Origin: Anisodus tanguticus
Lineage: Eukaryota; Streptophyta; Magnoliopsida; Solanales; Solanaceae
Direction: 5' to 3'
Assembly (NCBI GenBank): GCA_034509755.1
Contig: CM067543.1
Span: 56,972,653 to 57,036,652, forward strand
Length of the DNA stretch: 64,000 nt
Shown: positions 47,120 to 58,655 of the stretch, in pieces
Numbering within the stretch: the first letter of the stretch is position 1
Layout: every line of letters starts with the position of its first letter
Translations under genes and position numbers: made by a program
The notes under the pieces: generated by a model
What the model saw: the letters and a program-made list of their open reading frames with translations, nothing else
Told to the model about the DNA's origin: nothing
Databases searched by the model: none

Positions 47120-47815
47120 GATACCTCAAAAAATGAAACATAGAGGAGAATTCATAGCTGAAATTTGAAGAAATTTCGTTGAGATTTGACATGATTTTGG
47201 ATCGATTTTATAGCAAATATCAAGGTTGAATAAGATGATTGTTTAAATTTTGGATTACCGCAATCGAGCTCTATTTCACGTAGTTGGTATCTCAAAAGAA
47301 TCGGAACGTGGAGGGGAGCTCATATATGAAATTTGAAACAGTTTGTTTTAGATTTGACATGGTCTCGGATCAAATTACAGTAGTTGTTCGTCCAAAAGGA
47401 AGAAGACGACACATCCATAAATATTCTAGCAGAATCTCTCTCTCTCTAACTTGAAAGAATTAGTTGTTATAGGGAATGTGACAACTGTTAATGCCTCAAA
47501 AAAATCGAAACATCGAGTAGAATTCATATCTGAAATTTGAAGCAATTTCATTGAGATTTAACATGATTTTGATCGATTTTATAGCAACTCTCAATGTTGA
47601 AGAAGATGATTGTTCAAATTTTGGATTACCGCAATAGAGCTCTATTTCACGTGGATGCTATCTAAAAAAACAGAACATGGAAGGGAGCTCATAACTGAGA
47701 TTTAAAGCAGTTTGGTTAAGATTTGACATGATTTCGGATCAAATACATCAGTTGTTCGTCCAAAAAAAAAAGATGACACTGCCAGAAATAGTCTAGTAGA
47801 ATCCTTATTCGGTCC
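47120..47815. repeat. Imperfect tandem duplication, ~370-bp unit
   Basis: Two copies in direct orientation (about 47120-47440 and 47495-47815). Shared words include 'gattttggatcgattttata', 'ttttggattaccgcaat', 'gagctctatttcacgt' and 'cagttgttcgtccaaaa'. Non-coding; identity unknown. Confidence 0.75.
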
Positions 47816-48149
47816 AAAATAGGTTTTATTAGCATCCTATAGTTTCTACTAAACTTCTGCTATATATATAAGCAGCTGACAATGTCAACATCACGGTTAT
47901 TAGAAGTGACTATGATTATTAGTTGTTAATATGCATTGAGAACTGAAAAGGGTCACATTTTAGCCACTAAGAAGCGACTACGATTATTAGACATACTACA
48001 GTTATTAGAAGCGACTATGATTTTTGTAAGCAACATACGGTTTAGATGAAATTATATTGAAAATTGATGAATTAATTCTTGAAACTTATCGTTATTGACG
48101 TTTAAATGAATATTTAACAAAATGATAACATCATGATGGATATAAATAC

Positions 48150-48985
48150 TAAGATCAATAAAATAATACAAGTCATTCACTATTAATCTAAACATTACAA
48201 GTTGGTCGCATAATTATTTTACCGATTGCAATAAAGATAAGAACATTTCACATTGATCACATGTAATTATGTCATTAATTTCAATATAGATCATGTGTAG
48301 TATAATAACCATTTGCAACGTGACTAAAAAAATATGTGATGTTCATATATAGATATGTCACCAATTCCAAATTGTTACATATATATAGCTATGATCATCA
48401 TAACTTTTTCTTCAACACATTATTAACATTACTCATTAATTATCTGCATTATTTTAGATTATTATAGTGTTGTTTCACTAATTTCATGGTGATGACATAT
48501 TGTTCAGTTATAAATATAAGTTTTATAATCTAAAATTAGCTCACTTATTAAAAAATGGTTACAAAAGATGAAATAATACGTCCGTTCGCTATTAATCTAA
48601 ACATTACAAGTTGATCGCATAATTATTTCACCTATTGCAATAAATACAAGAACATTTCACATTGATCACATGTAATTATGTCATCAATTTTAACATAGAT
48701 CATATGTGTATAGTAACAATTTGCATCATGGCTAAAAAAAATGTGTGATTTTCACATATAGTTATGTCACCAATTTCAAATTGTTACATATATCTATGAT
48801 CATCACAACTTTTTCATCAACACATTATTAACATTACTCATTAATTATCATCATTTTAGATTATTATTATAATATTGTTTCACTAATTGCATGGTGATAA
48901 CATATTGTTTAGTTACAAATATAAGTTTTATAATTTCAAATTAGTTCACTTCTTATTAAAAAAATATTATCGCAAAAGCAAGTGT
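48150..48985. repeat. Imperfect tandem duplication, ~408-bp unit
   Basis: Copies at about 48165-48572 and 48573-48985 share long blocks, e.g. 'catttcacattgatcacatg' (48245 and 48653) and 'ctattaatctaaacattaca'. Non-coding and not obviously related to the duplication just before it. Confidence 0.8.
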
Positions 48986-50167
48986 TACATTATAGATTCT
49001 AATGTTATGTAGCTAGTCTCTAATAAGTAATAACTAGTATGCAACTATTGTGACATAGCTCTTTGAAAACTCTATTCTCATGTCTCAAAGCACCTTATTA
49101 ATTAGTTTCAACTACTATCAATCCTCAATTCTTGAGAAGGCCAAAATGCATTGCTAGGATTCGATGGTAATGACCTCTTTGTGGTAAAGATATGAGGTAG
49201 ACTAAGCGGTACAAGACATTCATGAAAGAATAATTAGCAGTGGTTGTATTTCTGTTGTTGGTCTATGCATAAACGTTGTCTCGTCTATAATAACAATTAT
49301 AAATCTGAAATGTTCATCTTCAACCTCAAATTCAAAATTTAAATGTTAATGTTGTACTTCAGGCTCAAATATGAAATTTTATGCAAAATCACCTTAAATC
49401 TTCTCCAAACTCCCTTAAATTTGAGATTTAGACTCATCACCAACAAAACCCAATAACACCCACTTGAAATAAATCACTCATTCATAAATTTTAATTTTTT
49501 TTTTAATTTTAAAGCTTAAGCTTTAGTAATGGCTATACTCAAGCTCAAATCCAATTAATCTAAAATCACCTTAAATCTTCTCGATATTCTCTAAAATTTG
49601 AGATTTAAAACTCATCAAAAGATCACTAACAAAATTCAATAACATTCACTTAATTTTGAAAACCCATTTTTCAATATTTAAGCTCAAGCTTCAACAAGAC
49701 TGTCAATGGAGCATATTTCAGACGTAGCAGGAAAAAAACGTGGGAATAAATTGAGAAAGGAAAATATAATTTTATATTTATTTTTTATAAGGTACAAGGT
49801 ATATTTTTAGATTTTTATTTTGATTTATTTTATTATTTCTTACTTTGGATCAAAATGTATTTATAAAAATTTGGGGGCTGATTTGGAAGCCTGGAATAAT
49901 TAATATTTTAATTTTTTATTTTTTAAATCGTTGGATGAAAATATATTTTTTAAAACTTAGGGGCTTGTTTTTTGATGCTCAGCTAACTTGTCTCCACTTA
50001 CTTAGTACTAATCATAAAAAAGGTTCTGCCACCTAATAATTAAAACTTGGGGTCCAAATTCCTAAAAAAAAAACTAGATGTGAGTCCTGTCAACAAACTT
50101 CTCTGTGAAAGTTTTAGTAGAAGTTACACATTTGACTTTTGGGCCAAAAATATTCATATTCACTAGT

Positions 50168-50170
<3 letters not shown>
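48986..50170. other. Intergenic, no gene recognised
   Basis: AT-rich. A stretch near 49380-49690 repeats a theme ('accttaaatcttctc', 'aaatttgagatttaa', 'actcatcac/aaaag') twice. No coding frame supported. Confidence 0.35.

Positions 50171-50200
<30 letters not shown>
50171..50200. repeat. (TA)n microsatellite
   Basis: About 15 TA units. Confidence 0.95.
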
Positions 50201-50202
<2 letters not shown>

Positions 50203-50347
50203 GCATTTGCCGGTTAATTTTTTTTTTAGGTGAGTGACTATTTATGTAAACTTCTCAAAGTTTTACATGGAGTAAGCATATAACAGAGCCCAGCCCAGCC
50301 CAAAATAAAAAATGGTTCAGACCAGATTCGCTTTCCACCACAACAGT

Positions 50348-50355
50348 AACGGTTA
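50348..50355 (+). promoter_or_regulatory. MSA-like element (G2/M) before the Aurora kinase
   Basis: aacggtta matches the AACGGYYA core of the mitosis-specific activator element recognised by three-repeat MYB (MYB3R) factors. It lies 88 nt upstream of the start codon, where such sites drive G2/M expression of mitotic genes. Single copy; function inferred. Confidence 0.5.
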
Positions 50356-50442
50356 CAAATTTCAAAATCCCTAAATTCCCTCCAAAACCCCAAAATTGAA
50401 AATTACAAATCCCTTAGTTTTCTCCAAATCTCTTCGCAGAAA

Positions 50443-53400
50443 ATGGCCTCCAAATCTCTAAAACCCCCAAAACAACCACTAAAAATCCCTAAAAAACAAT
50501 GGTCCCTTAACGATTTCGAGATCGGTAAACCTCTCGGAAAAGGTAAATTTGGCCGTGTATACCTCGCCCGTGAAGTTAAGGTAATTTAAATCAGTACATT
50601 TTTTAATTTCTCATTTACACATATGCACATTATTCTGAGCCGATGGTCTATCCGAAACAACCTCTCTAACTCCCGATTTAGAGGTAAGGTCTGCGTAAAC
50701 TCTATACTCACCAGACCCCACTTGTGTGATTTGAATGTGCATGTTGTTGTTATTGTATTTATACATATGCACATTAGATTATTCATTACTAATAATTTGT
50801 ATCAGTATATTTTCTCTATTCTCGTTTACACATACACGCTTTAGATTTATGGCGGAGCTATAAGTACGAATATAGGTATTTATGTTAAGAAAAATTATTA
50901 AATATGGTGAAATATTAGATATAGAACCTAATTATTATCACTTGAAGTCAACAACAACAACAACATACCCGGTGTATTCCCGCAAGTGGGGTCTAGGGAT
51001 GATAGAATGTACGCAGACCTTACCCCTACCTTGAAGTCGTTATTCTAAAATTCAGAACTCATAAAGTTGAAATACTGGCTCCACCTCTGATTAGATTATA
51101 CATATGCACATTAGATTTAGGGAGGAGCTAAAAGTATGAATACAAGTATTTATGTTACAAAAAATTGTTAAATATGTATAAATATTAGATTTAGAACATA
51201 GGTATTATCAATTGATGTCGACATATGCTCATTAGATTTAGGGAGGAGCTAAAAGTATGAATATAGGTATTTATGTTACAATTTTTTTTTAAAAAAATAT
51301 GTACGAATATTAGATTTAGAACATAGTTATTATCAATCGAAGTCGTCATATGCTCATTAGATTTAGGGAGGAGCTAAAAGTATGAATACATGTATTTATG
51401 TTACAAAAATTTGTTAAATATGTACGAATATTAGATTTAGAACATAGTTATTATCAATCGATGTCGACATATGCTCATTAGATTTAGGGAGGAGCTAAAA
51501 GTATGAATATAGGTATTTATGTTACAAAAATTTGTTAAAATATGTACGAATATTAGATTTAGAACATATTTATTTTCAATTGAAGTCGTCATATGCTCAT
51601 TAGATTTAGGGAGGAGCTAAAAGTATGAATACAAGTATTTAGGTTACAAAAATTTGTTTAAATATGTACGAATATTAGATTTAGAACATAGTTATTATCA
51701 ATCGAAGTCGTCATATGCTCATTAGATTTAGGGAGGAGCTAAAAGTATGAATACAAGTATTTATGTTACAAAAAATTGTTAAATATGTACAAATATTAGA
51801 TTTAGAACATAGTTATTATCAATTGAAATTGTCATATGCTCATTAGATTTAGGGAGGAGCTAAAAGTATGAATACAAGTATTTATGTTACAAACATTTGT
51901 TAAATATGTATGAATATTAAATTTAGAACATAGTTATTATCAGTTGAAGTTGTCATATGCTCATTAGATTTAGGGAGGAGCTAAAAGTATGAATACAAGT
52001 ATTTACGTTACAAAAAATTGTTAAATATGTATGAATATTAGATTTAGAACCTAGTTATTATCAATTGAAGTCGTCATATGCTCATTAGATTTAGGGAGGA
52101 GCTAAAAGTATGAATACAAGTGTTCATGTTAAAAATCATTAACTATGTACACATATTAGATTTAGAACCTAGTTAAGGTAATTTGAATCAGTATATTTTC
52201 TGTATTCTCGTTTACACATCCACACATAAGATTTAAGGCGGAGCTAGAAGTACGAATACATATATTTATGTTTAAAAAATCATTAAATATGTCCGAATAT
52301 TAGATTTAGAACCTAGTTATTATCAATTGAAGTCCTCACTCTAAAATTCAGAACTCATAAAGTTAAGGTGATTTGAATCAGTATATTTTCTGTATTCTCG
52401 TTTACACATGCGCATTAAATTCAGATGTGGAGCTAGAAGTACGAATACAGATTCAGCGAACCTAATTGCTTTTGCTCAAATAGTGTATTTATGTTTTAAA
52501 AATTCATTAAATATGTACAAATATTAGATTTAGAACCTAATTACTATTATCATTTGAAGTCCTCATTCTAGATAGCGTTTGGCCTTTAGATTTTGTGAAA
52601 TTTGAAAAGAGTTATTGAAGTTGTGTTGACAAATAGTTTTTGGAACTTGAAGTTGTGTTTGGACATACATTATAGTTGAAATTTTTTTGAAGTTTTTTGA
52701 GTGTAAGAAAAATTTCATCCGAAACCCGGTTTGAATTTTTTTCTTCAAAAACTGATCAAATTCCATGGACAAACAATGTTCTCAATTTTTTTTTTTTGAA
52801 AAAAACTTCCAAATCTATGGCCAAAGGGGAGCTATTCAGAATCCATAAGGTTGAATCCTAACTCAGCCTCTGAATTTAGATTATTTGTTACAAAAAAAGT
52901 ACGAAGTGGATTTTGATAAACTTGATTTTTTTTTTTGGATTATGGGGGAAGCAGAGTGGATTTATAGTGGCGTTGAAAGTGATATTTAAGGAGCAAATAG
53001 AGAAATACAGGTTGCATCATCAACTGAGGAGGGAAATGGAGATTCAGACGAGTCTTCGCCATCCGAATGTACTGAGACTATACGGTTGGTTTCATGATGA
53101 TGAGCGTATTTACTTGATTTTGGAATACGCTCATGGCGGTGAGCTCTACAGGGAACTGAGGAAGACCGGTCGCCTGCCTGAGAAACAAGCCGCGATAGTA
53201 TGTTATATATCCTATTGCTTTTGCTCTCCTCATATAAGATGAAAAGAATTTGAAACAAAAGCAGATATTTCATTTGCTGTGTTAAGATTTGTTTTTGTAC
53301 TTTATGTAATCTGTTATAAGCATATATTCGTAAAGTCTAGGGTTAGAGAACTCTAGATTAGTGAAAATTGGAATGAGACGGGTCCAAATGGAGCGAAATA

Positions 53401-56400
53401 GATAGTGAGGATTCACATTGCCGACTCAAATAGCGTGGGATTGAGGAAATGTTTTGTTGTTTAGTTGTGAGCTATAAATTGCCTCTTATCATATTGGTTG
53501 CTCTTCCCATATAAGATGAAAAGAATTTGAAACAAAAGCAGTCATTCCATGTGCAGTCTTATAATTTGTTTCTGTATTTTATGTCATTTTTCATAAGCAT
53601 ATATTGGTAAATTCTAGTGTTAGAGAACGCCAGATTATTGAATATTGGAATGAGATGGGTCCAAATGGAGCAAAATGGCTTGTGAGATTCTCATTGCCGA
53701 CTCAACTAGTTTGGGATTGAGGTGTAATTTTGTTGTTTAGTTGCTTTTAGATAGTTTTATGATTTGTTTCTGTACTTTATGTGATTTGTCATAAGCATAT
53801 ATTTGTAAATTATAGTGTTAGAGAACTCCAGATAGTTGAATAATGGAATTAGACGGGTCCAGATGGAGCAAAATGGATTGTGAGATTCACATTGTTAGTT
53901 CAACTAGCTTGGGATTGAGGCGAAGTTTTGTTATTTTGTTATGAGCTTTTAAATTATTTCAACTGATTGCCTCTTCTCCCGAACCCGAACAAAGAGGATA
54001 GGGATTGAGTGCTTTCCTTATCTATTTTTGCCATGTAAAGTATGATCTTTCAAGTACAGTAAAACCTCTTTATAACAGCGTCGTTTGTCCGGATTTTTTT
54101 TGGCTGCTATAAGGAAATGTTGTTATAGAGAGCATATAAAATAATATAACATGAAAAATTGGCTCCAAAATTATTTTTTAGCCGTTATAGTGAAATGTTG
54201 CAGATGGTCTACCGGAAACAGCCTCTCTACCTCCTAAGGTAGGGGTAAGGTCTGCGTACACTCTACCCTCCCCAAACCCCACTTTATGGGATTTCACTGT
54301 GTATGTTGTTGTTATAGTGAAATGTAGTTATAGAGGAGGATTGTTATCAGAAATCTGACTGTAATTTCCTTGGAAAGATGGCACAGTTTTGGGTTGAATT
54401 TGTATCAGTTTCTGTTTCTTTTTATTTTCATAGTGCCTTGCTTATGTTATTTCTTCTATGGTTAATGTTGAACAGTGAATTAATATTACTATCTTTTTGT
54501 ACTCGTCGTTTTGGTGACTCCAGAATTTATCAGAAAAGCATTTATATAATAGTTGAACACATAATTACATTTATCTAGAAAACATTATTGTTAGTGCTCA
54601 ACTTCTTTCCTGTTGCTTTAGGTTTGTTCTTTGACTTTTGATACTTTGGTTCTTGTGTAGTATATTGCAAGTCTCACACAAGCACTGGCGTACTGTCATG
54701 AGAAGCATGTCATTCACAGGGACATAAAGCCGGAAAACCTGTTACTTGATCATGAGGTAACATCTTGATACTAACGGTTTTCCTTTGCCACGTGTGCCAA
54801 GTTTTGTTAGTACCATTTCCTAGAAGAAGAAAAAAGAAACCGCTATGTATATGGATATATGGCTAAATTGAAACTTATATTTGTGTTTTTACTGGAAAAG
54901 CAGTTTGAACAGTCCACCCTTTCATTTGGCAACAGTGATATACAAAGTAATTTCTGAGGAGCAAAATGCAAATAGACTTTTATTTCCTATGTTTGTTTAG
55001 AGACAGCAGTGGAATACAAGGAAGTTTCTGTTCCTTCTTGTTGATGGCCTAAATTCTTTTCTAACAGCTCAAAATGCGTTCAGTCTCTGAGTTCGAAAGC
55101 TGAAGATTGGCATGTAAATAACTTACTTTTTTTTTGTTGAGTTATTTCTAGCAACTGCAGTCAACAAAATAATACGACTTCCTGACATTTTCTTGGTTAA
55201 GACCTCTTAAACACTTCGCTAGAGATGTACATACAGTTACTGCTTAGTATACCGTTCATTATGTTCTCTAGAGCTCAAGATCGGCATGTAGAAAACGTAA
55301 AGCCTTCATCACGTTTCTTGCATTAACATGTATTGGATTAAGCTTTCAAATTACATGAATTTGGTTTGAATTAATTACGAGAGAAGTGTTTTTGAAACCA
55401 TACCAAGGTTTGAGACAATGTGACTTATCCTGTGCAGCATACATATAAATCATGCAGGATTTGAACTGGTTATGTGCTTATCACGCCATTCTCCTGTTCA
55501 TTTTATACACCAAGGCCATTAAATTAAGGAACCAACGAGACTGTCCTTGATGTGGTGTGGAAGGTCCACAACACTATATATCAACTCGAAGTTTCAATAT
55601 GCTTTGAAACCCAGTTTTCCTCTTTCTCTTAGTCCTGAGGATCGAACCTTGAGAGATCATTGACCTAACCAGATATAGATATTATCGTTCATCTCTATCT
55701 TTCCTGTAAATTCAATCAGCTTCTGTCTTTCACGGAAAAGGTAAAAGCACTAGAGCTTCTTGGGGCGTTGACGCTTTCAGTCTGGTGCAAGTTTTCACAC
55801 TGTAGTTGCCTAGGCGACTTTTACTCCTTGCTGATCGAATCAGCCTATATAACAAGCCTCCAGAACCTCTTCATCCGTTCTGTCTCGTCTCCAATATGTC
55901 ATTGCCTATCTTTCTGTGATTGCATTTTCTGTTAATTGATAAGGCGGGAAATGCTGCTTTGTAGGAGTTCATACCAAAAGCAATAATCTTCTTTACTATG
56001 TTATCTTTCTACTGTTATATAGTATTCTTTCAATTGCACCTCTTGTCGCTGTATAACTAGGGTCAAGTAAAACAGAGACCCTCTGATTCTTTATTGATTT
56101 TCAGCTATAATTGTGAATGTGTGACCTTCAGTTCTACATGATTCCTCTGATGACCACTGGAGCTTGCGCCATCTTTAAGTTTACTCCATCTATCTCATTT
56201 TATTTGACGTATTTTAGCCCATTGAAAAAAAATAAAATTCACTATCTTCAAAAGATTTCTAATATATTCAAGTAGTTTTAAATTTGATGCGACATCATTA
56301 TATCATTTGCAGGTCTATCAACCATTATTTTATAGCACGGCCATTGAACTCTAACATAACAGCTGATTCAAATGTTTTTTTTTCCTATGGAAAGTCAACT

Positions 56401-57323
56401 AGGATAATGACAATTGGGACCAAGGGAGTATATTTTTTGGTGTATTCTAGTAAGATTGTATATAAGGGAACGCTTTGGATGGTCCTATTGCGATTATGTA
56501 TATAAATGTAGCGCGTAGACGGCCCTGCTAACATATTGAATAGTTGTTTTATCACTTTATGAGGGTCCCAATTAGAACTGGATTCGGTTGTCCAACAACT
56601 GCAGCTAAAACCATTACAGGACTTATTGACACACTGCATAGCAAGAATAAAATGTTGATTAGATAATCACATGAAATGCAGGGCCGCTTGAAGATTGCAG
56701 ACTTTGGGTGGTCTGTACAATCAAGAAGCAAGAGACATACAATGTGCGGAACTCTGGACTATCTAGCTCCGGAAATGGTGGAGAACAAAGCACATGATTA
56801 TGCAGTTGATAATTGGACTCTGGGGATCCTTTGCTATGAGTTTTTATATGGTGTGCCTCCATTTGAGGCTGAGAGACAGACCGACACATTCAGAAGGTAA
56901 CAATTCCTCTGCTTCTGCCATCTTGTAGCTGTTGCTGGAAAATCAAGATGTACTAACTTAGATTATTATAGAATTATGAAGGTAGACCTCAGCTTCCCTT
57001 CAACACCTGATGTATCTGCTGAAGCTAAGAATCTCATTAGCCAGGTAAATGATTAGTACTTGTCTATGTTTTAGTTCTGTAAGAAGAAACAACCACATAG
57101 ACTAAAGGGTGGTTGGTTAAACACCCTTCATCGGAAAATTTTAAACAATGCAGATAGAAAATAATATACATTTTATAGATATATATATTAAATCTTGAAC
57201 ACACTTGGCAAATTTTCTGGCTACGCCACTGGCCCTTTGCAGCTTCTTGTGAAGGACTCTTCTAAAAGGCTCTCTCTTCAAAAGATCATGGAGCACCCTT
57301 GGATAATTAAGAATGTCACATGA
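50443..57323 (+). CDS. AUR3: Aurora kinase, plant Aurora-3 type, 6 exons
   Basis: Mitotic Ser/Thr kinase; plant Aurora-3 phosphorylates histone H3 and acts at centromeres. 281 aa. Exons: 50443-50580, 52955-53197, 54661-54756, 56682-56896, 56972-57044, 57243-57323, all with GT/AG borders and continuous phase. Kinase landmarks: glycine loop GKGKFGRVY (32-40), VALK with Lys54, RREMEIQ helix-C block, HRDIKPEN (146-153), DFGW (166-169), activation-loop Thr179 in KRHTMCGTLDYLAPE, and DNWTLGILCYEF. The short N-terminus and 'DFEIGKPLGKGKFGRVYLARE' region fit AUR3 rather than AUR1/2. The C-terminus stops soon after HPWIIKN, a few residues shorter than I expect for the Arabidopsis protein. Introns 1-3 are long and loaded with repeats and SINE-like insertions. 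Confidence 0.95.
50633..50757 (+). mobile_element. SINE/RTE-tail insertion, intron 1 of AUR3
   Basis: 125-bp copy of the solanaceous RTE/SINE tail ending in tgttgttgttattg. Flanked by a 19-bp duplication with one mismatch (tttacacatatgcacatta at 50614-50632; tttatacatatgcacatta at 50758-50776). Confidence 0.75.
50950..51030 (-). mobile_element. Short SINE/RTE-tail insertion, intron 1 of AUR3
   Basis: 81-bp copy in the opposite orientation (aacaacaacaacaacatacc at its plus-strand start), flanked by ttgaagtc at 50942-50949 and 51031-51038. Confidence 0.75.
51104..52175. repeat. Tandem array, nine ~121-bp units, in AUR3 intron 1
   Basis: The word 'ttagatttagggaggagcta' begins units at about 51111, 51232, 51355, 51477, 51598, 51720, 51841, 51962 and 52084. 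Each continues 'aaagtatgaatac.agtattt... gattagaac..agttattatc'. Diverged single relatives lie at 50841, 52222 and 52412 and resemble a common dispersed solanaceous repeat, so the array probably grew from one such copy. Confidence 0.9.
52573..52834. mobile_element. MITE in AUR3 intron 1
   Basis: About 260 bp. The left end is 'tagcgtttggcctttagatt' and the right end, read inverted, is 'tagctcccctttggccatag'. The interior is AT-rich. It ends about 120 bp before exon 2. Confidence 0.6.
53205..53970. repeat. Three tandem ~240-280-bp units in AUR3 intron 2
   Basis: Units at about 53205-53481, 53482-53745 and 53746-53970 share 'catataagatgaaaagaatt' (first two), 'tagagaac.ccagat.a.tgaa', 'gacgggtccaaatggagcaa' and 'tgggattgagg'. 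The first starts only a few bases after the exon 2 donor. Confidence 0.75.
54199..54310 (+). mobile_element. SINE/RTE-tail insertion, intron 2 of AUR3
   Basis: 112-bp copy of the tail (tctaccggaaacagcctctc... gtatgttgtt), flanked by a perfect 15-bp duplication gttatagtgaaatgt (54184-54198 and 54311-54325). Confidence 0.8.
56182..56430. mobile_element. Stowaway-like MITE in AUR3 intron 3
   Basis: The left end is 'tactccatctatctcatttt' and the right end 'gacaattgggaccaaggga' + gta, inverted relatives with TA at both borders. The interior is AT-rich. Confidence 0.5.
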
Positions 57324-58655
57324 CACTATAATCTGAGTCGCTTGGCCAATTTACATTGTGTAGTGAAAGTCTAGTGAACCGATCACATAACATTTGTTTT
57401 TTCACCTGCTGGTGTTTCAACTCTTTTTGTTATCACATATGATATGTAGATGTAATCATCTTGATTTCAGTAGTTTGTATCAGATGGAGTGTGAAGCTTT
57501 GTTGGTGGGCATTGATATTGTTTCCTAGAAATAGTTGTTCATCAATTACATGACTGTACTGGATGTTCTATTAACTTTGAAACCAAAGTAAATGGGTATA
57601 TCAAATTGATAGCCTATCAACTAGAAGCATCAAAACATGAAAACAAACAATTAATACAGGCTGAACACGTAGATCTCCTAAACTTGTCAAAAAAATTCAT
57701 TTAGACACTTAAACTGAGGCCATGACTTGTTGGCCACCGGATGTCTATGCAATATGTGCCTATTAGACATGAAGCGCTGATATGACACAACATGACTCAC
57801 ATATTTTGATCATGCGAACATGTTAAAATCTGAATTGGGAGAGAGATACTCTTGAAAAATCAGTGAAGGTATGGACTATTTCAAAGATGATGCCATCAGA
57901 TGTTTGTTGGTAAATAGGTCATGACTTTAGTTGATGTGTCTAAATGAATTTTTTTACCTAAGAGGCAGTATATGTTTTTAGCCATTAATATAATACCAAA
58001 CTACTCAAATACGAAAAGCAAGATTAAATAAAAAAAATGATCATAACTTTGTATACCAGAGTCAAAATGTCAAAATGTTTGAACTGATGGAAACTAAATT
58101 GCAACGATTACAATTTTAATTCTCTTCGCGTGACAAATGACTCCACAATTAAGATGTTACATCTTTGGCAATGTGCGGCAAAAAGAACATGCTTGTGTTA
58201 ATGTATTTCATGCATTTTTATATGTTTGATTATATACCTAAGATAAAAGTATGTTTTGGGAGAAAGCTCAAATGATTTCAGTTGATATTCATTAAACTTC
58301 ACGGAGTTTTATCACAGATCGTTATACATAGTTGTTTTCTGGATTCTATTGCATGTATGAATTGTGAAGAGTAAACTATTATTGTTAGTTATGCTTTTAG
58401 AGACAAAAAAATCACTATACAATATTGTAATTGAAGTTGGGTGTTAAGAGAATCTAACACATCATGCATTGATCATTGATTAAAATATTAAAATATTTAC
58501 TACATATTAATTGCTTGTCATAAATATTATGATCTATGTGGATTGCAATCCTTTTCACTTAGACTAATCTTGGAAGAACCACTACCAAATTTTACAACTA
58601 AAGAAGGAAACAACACAACATTATTTCTATACATGCAATAGATACTTGGACTAGA
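57324..58655. other. AUR3 downstream region; MITE-like segment 57671-57970
   Basis: No gene. Within it, 57671-57970 has inverted ends: left 'aaaaaaattcatttagacac' and right 'gtgtctaaatgaattttttt', with further mirrored words outside, as in a MITE of about 300 bp. The remainder is AT-rich with no supported feature. Confidence 0.45.

Noticed and set aside
51104..52175. CRISPR-like array
   Set aside because: Units are contiguous 121-bp tandem repeats with no unique spacers, in a plant intron.
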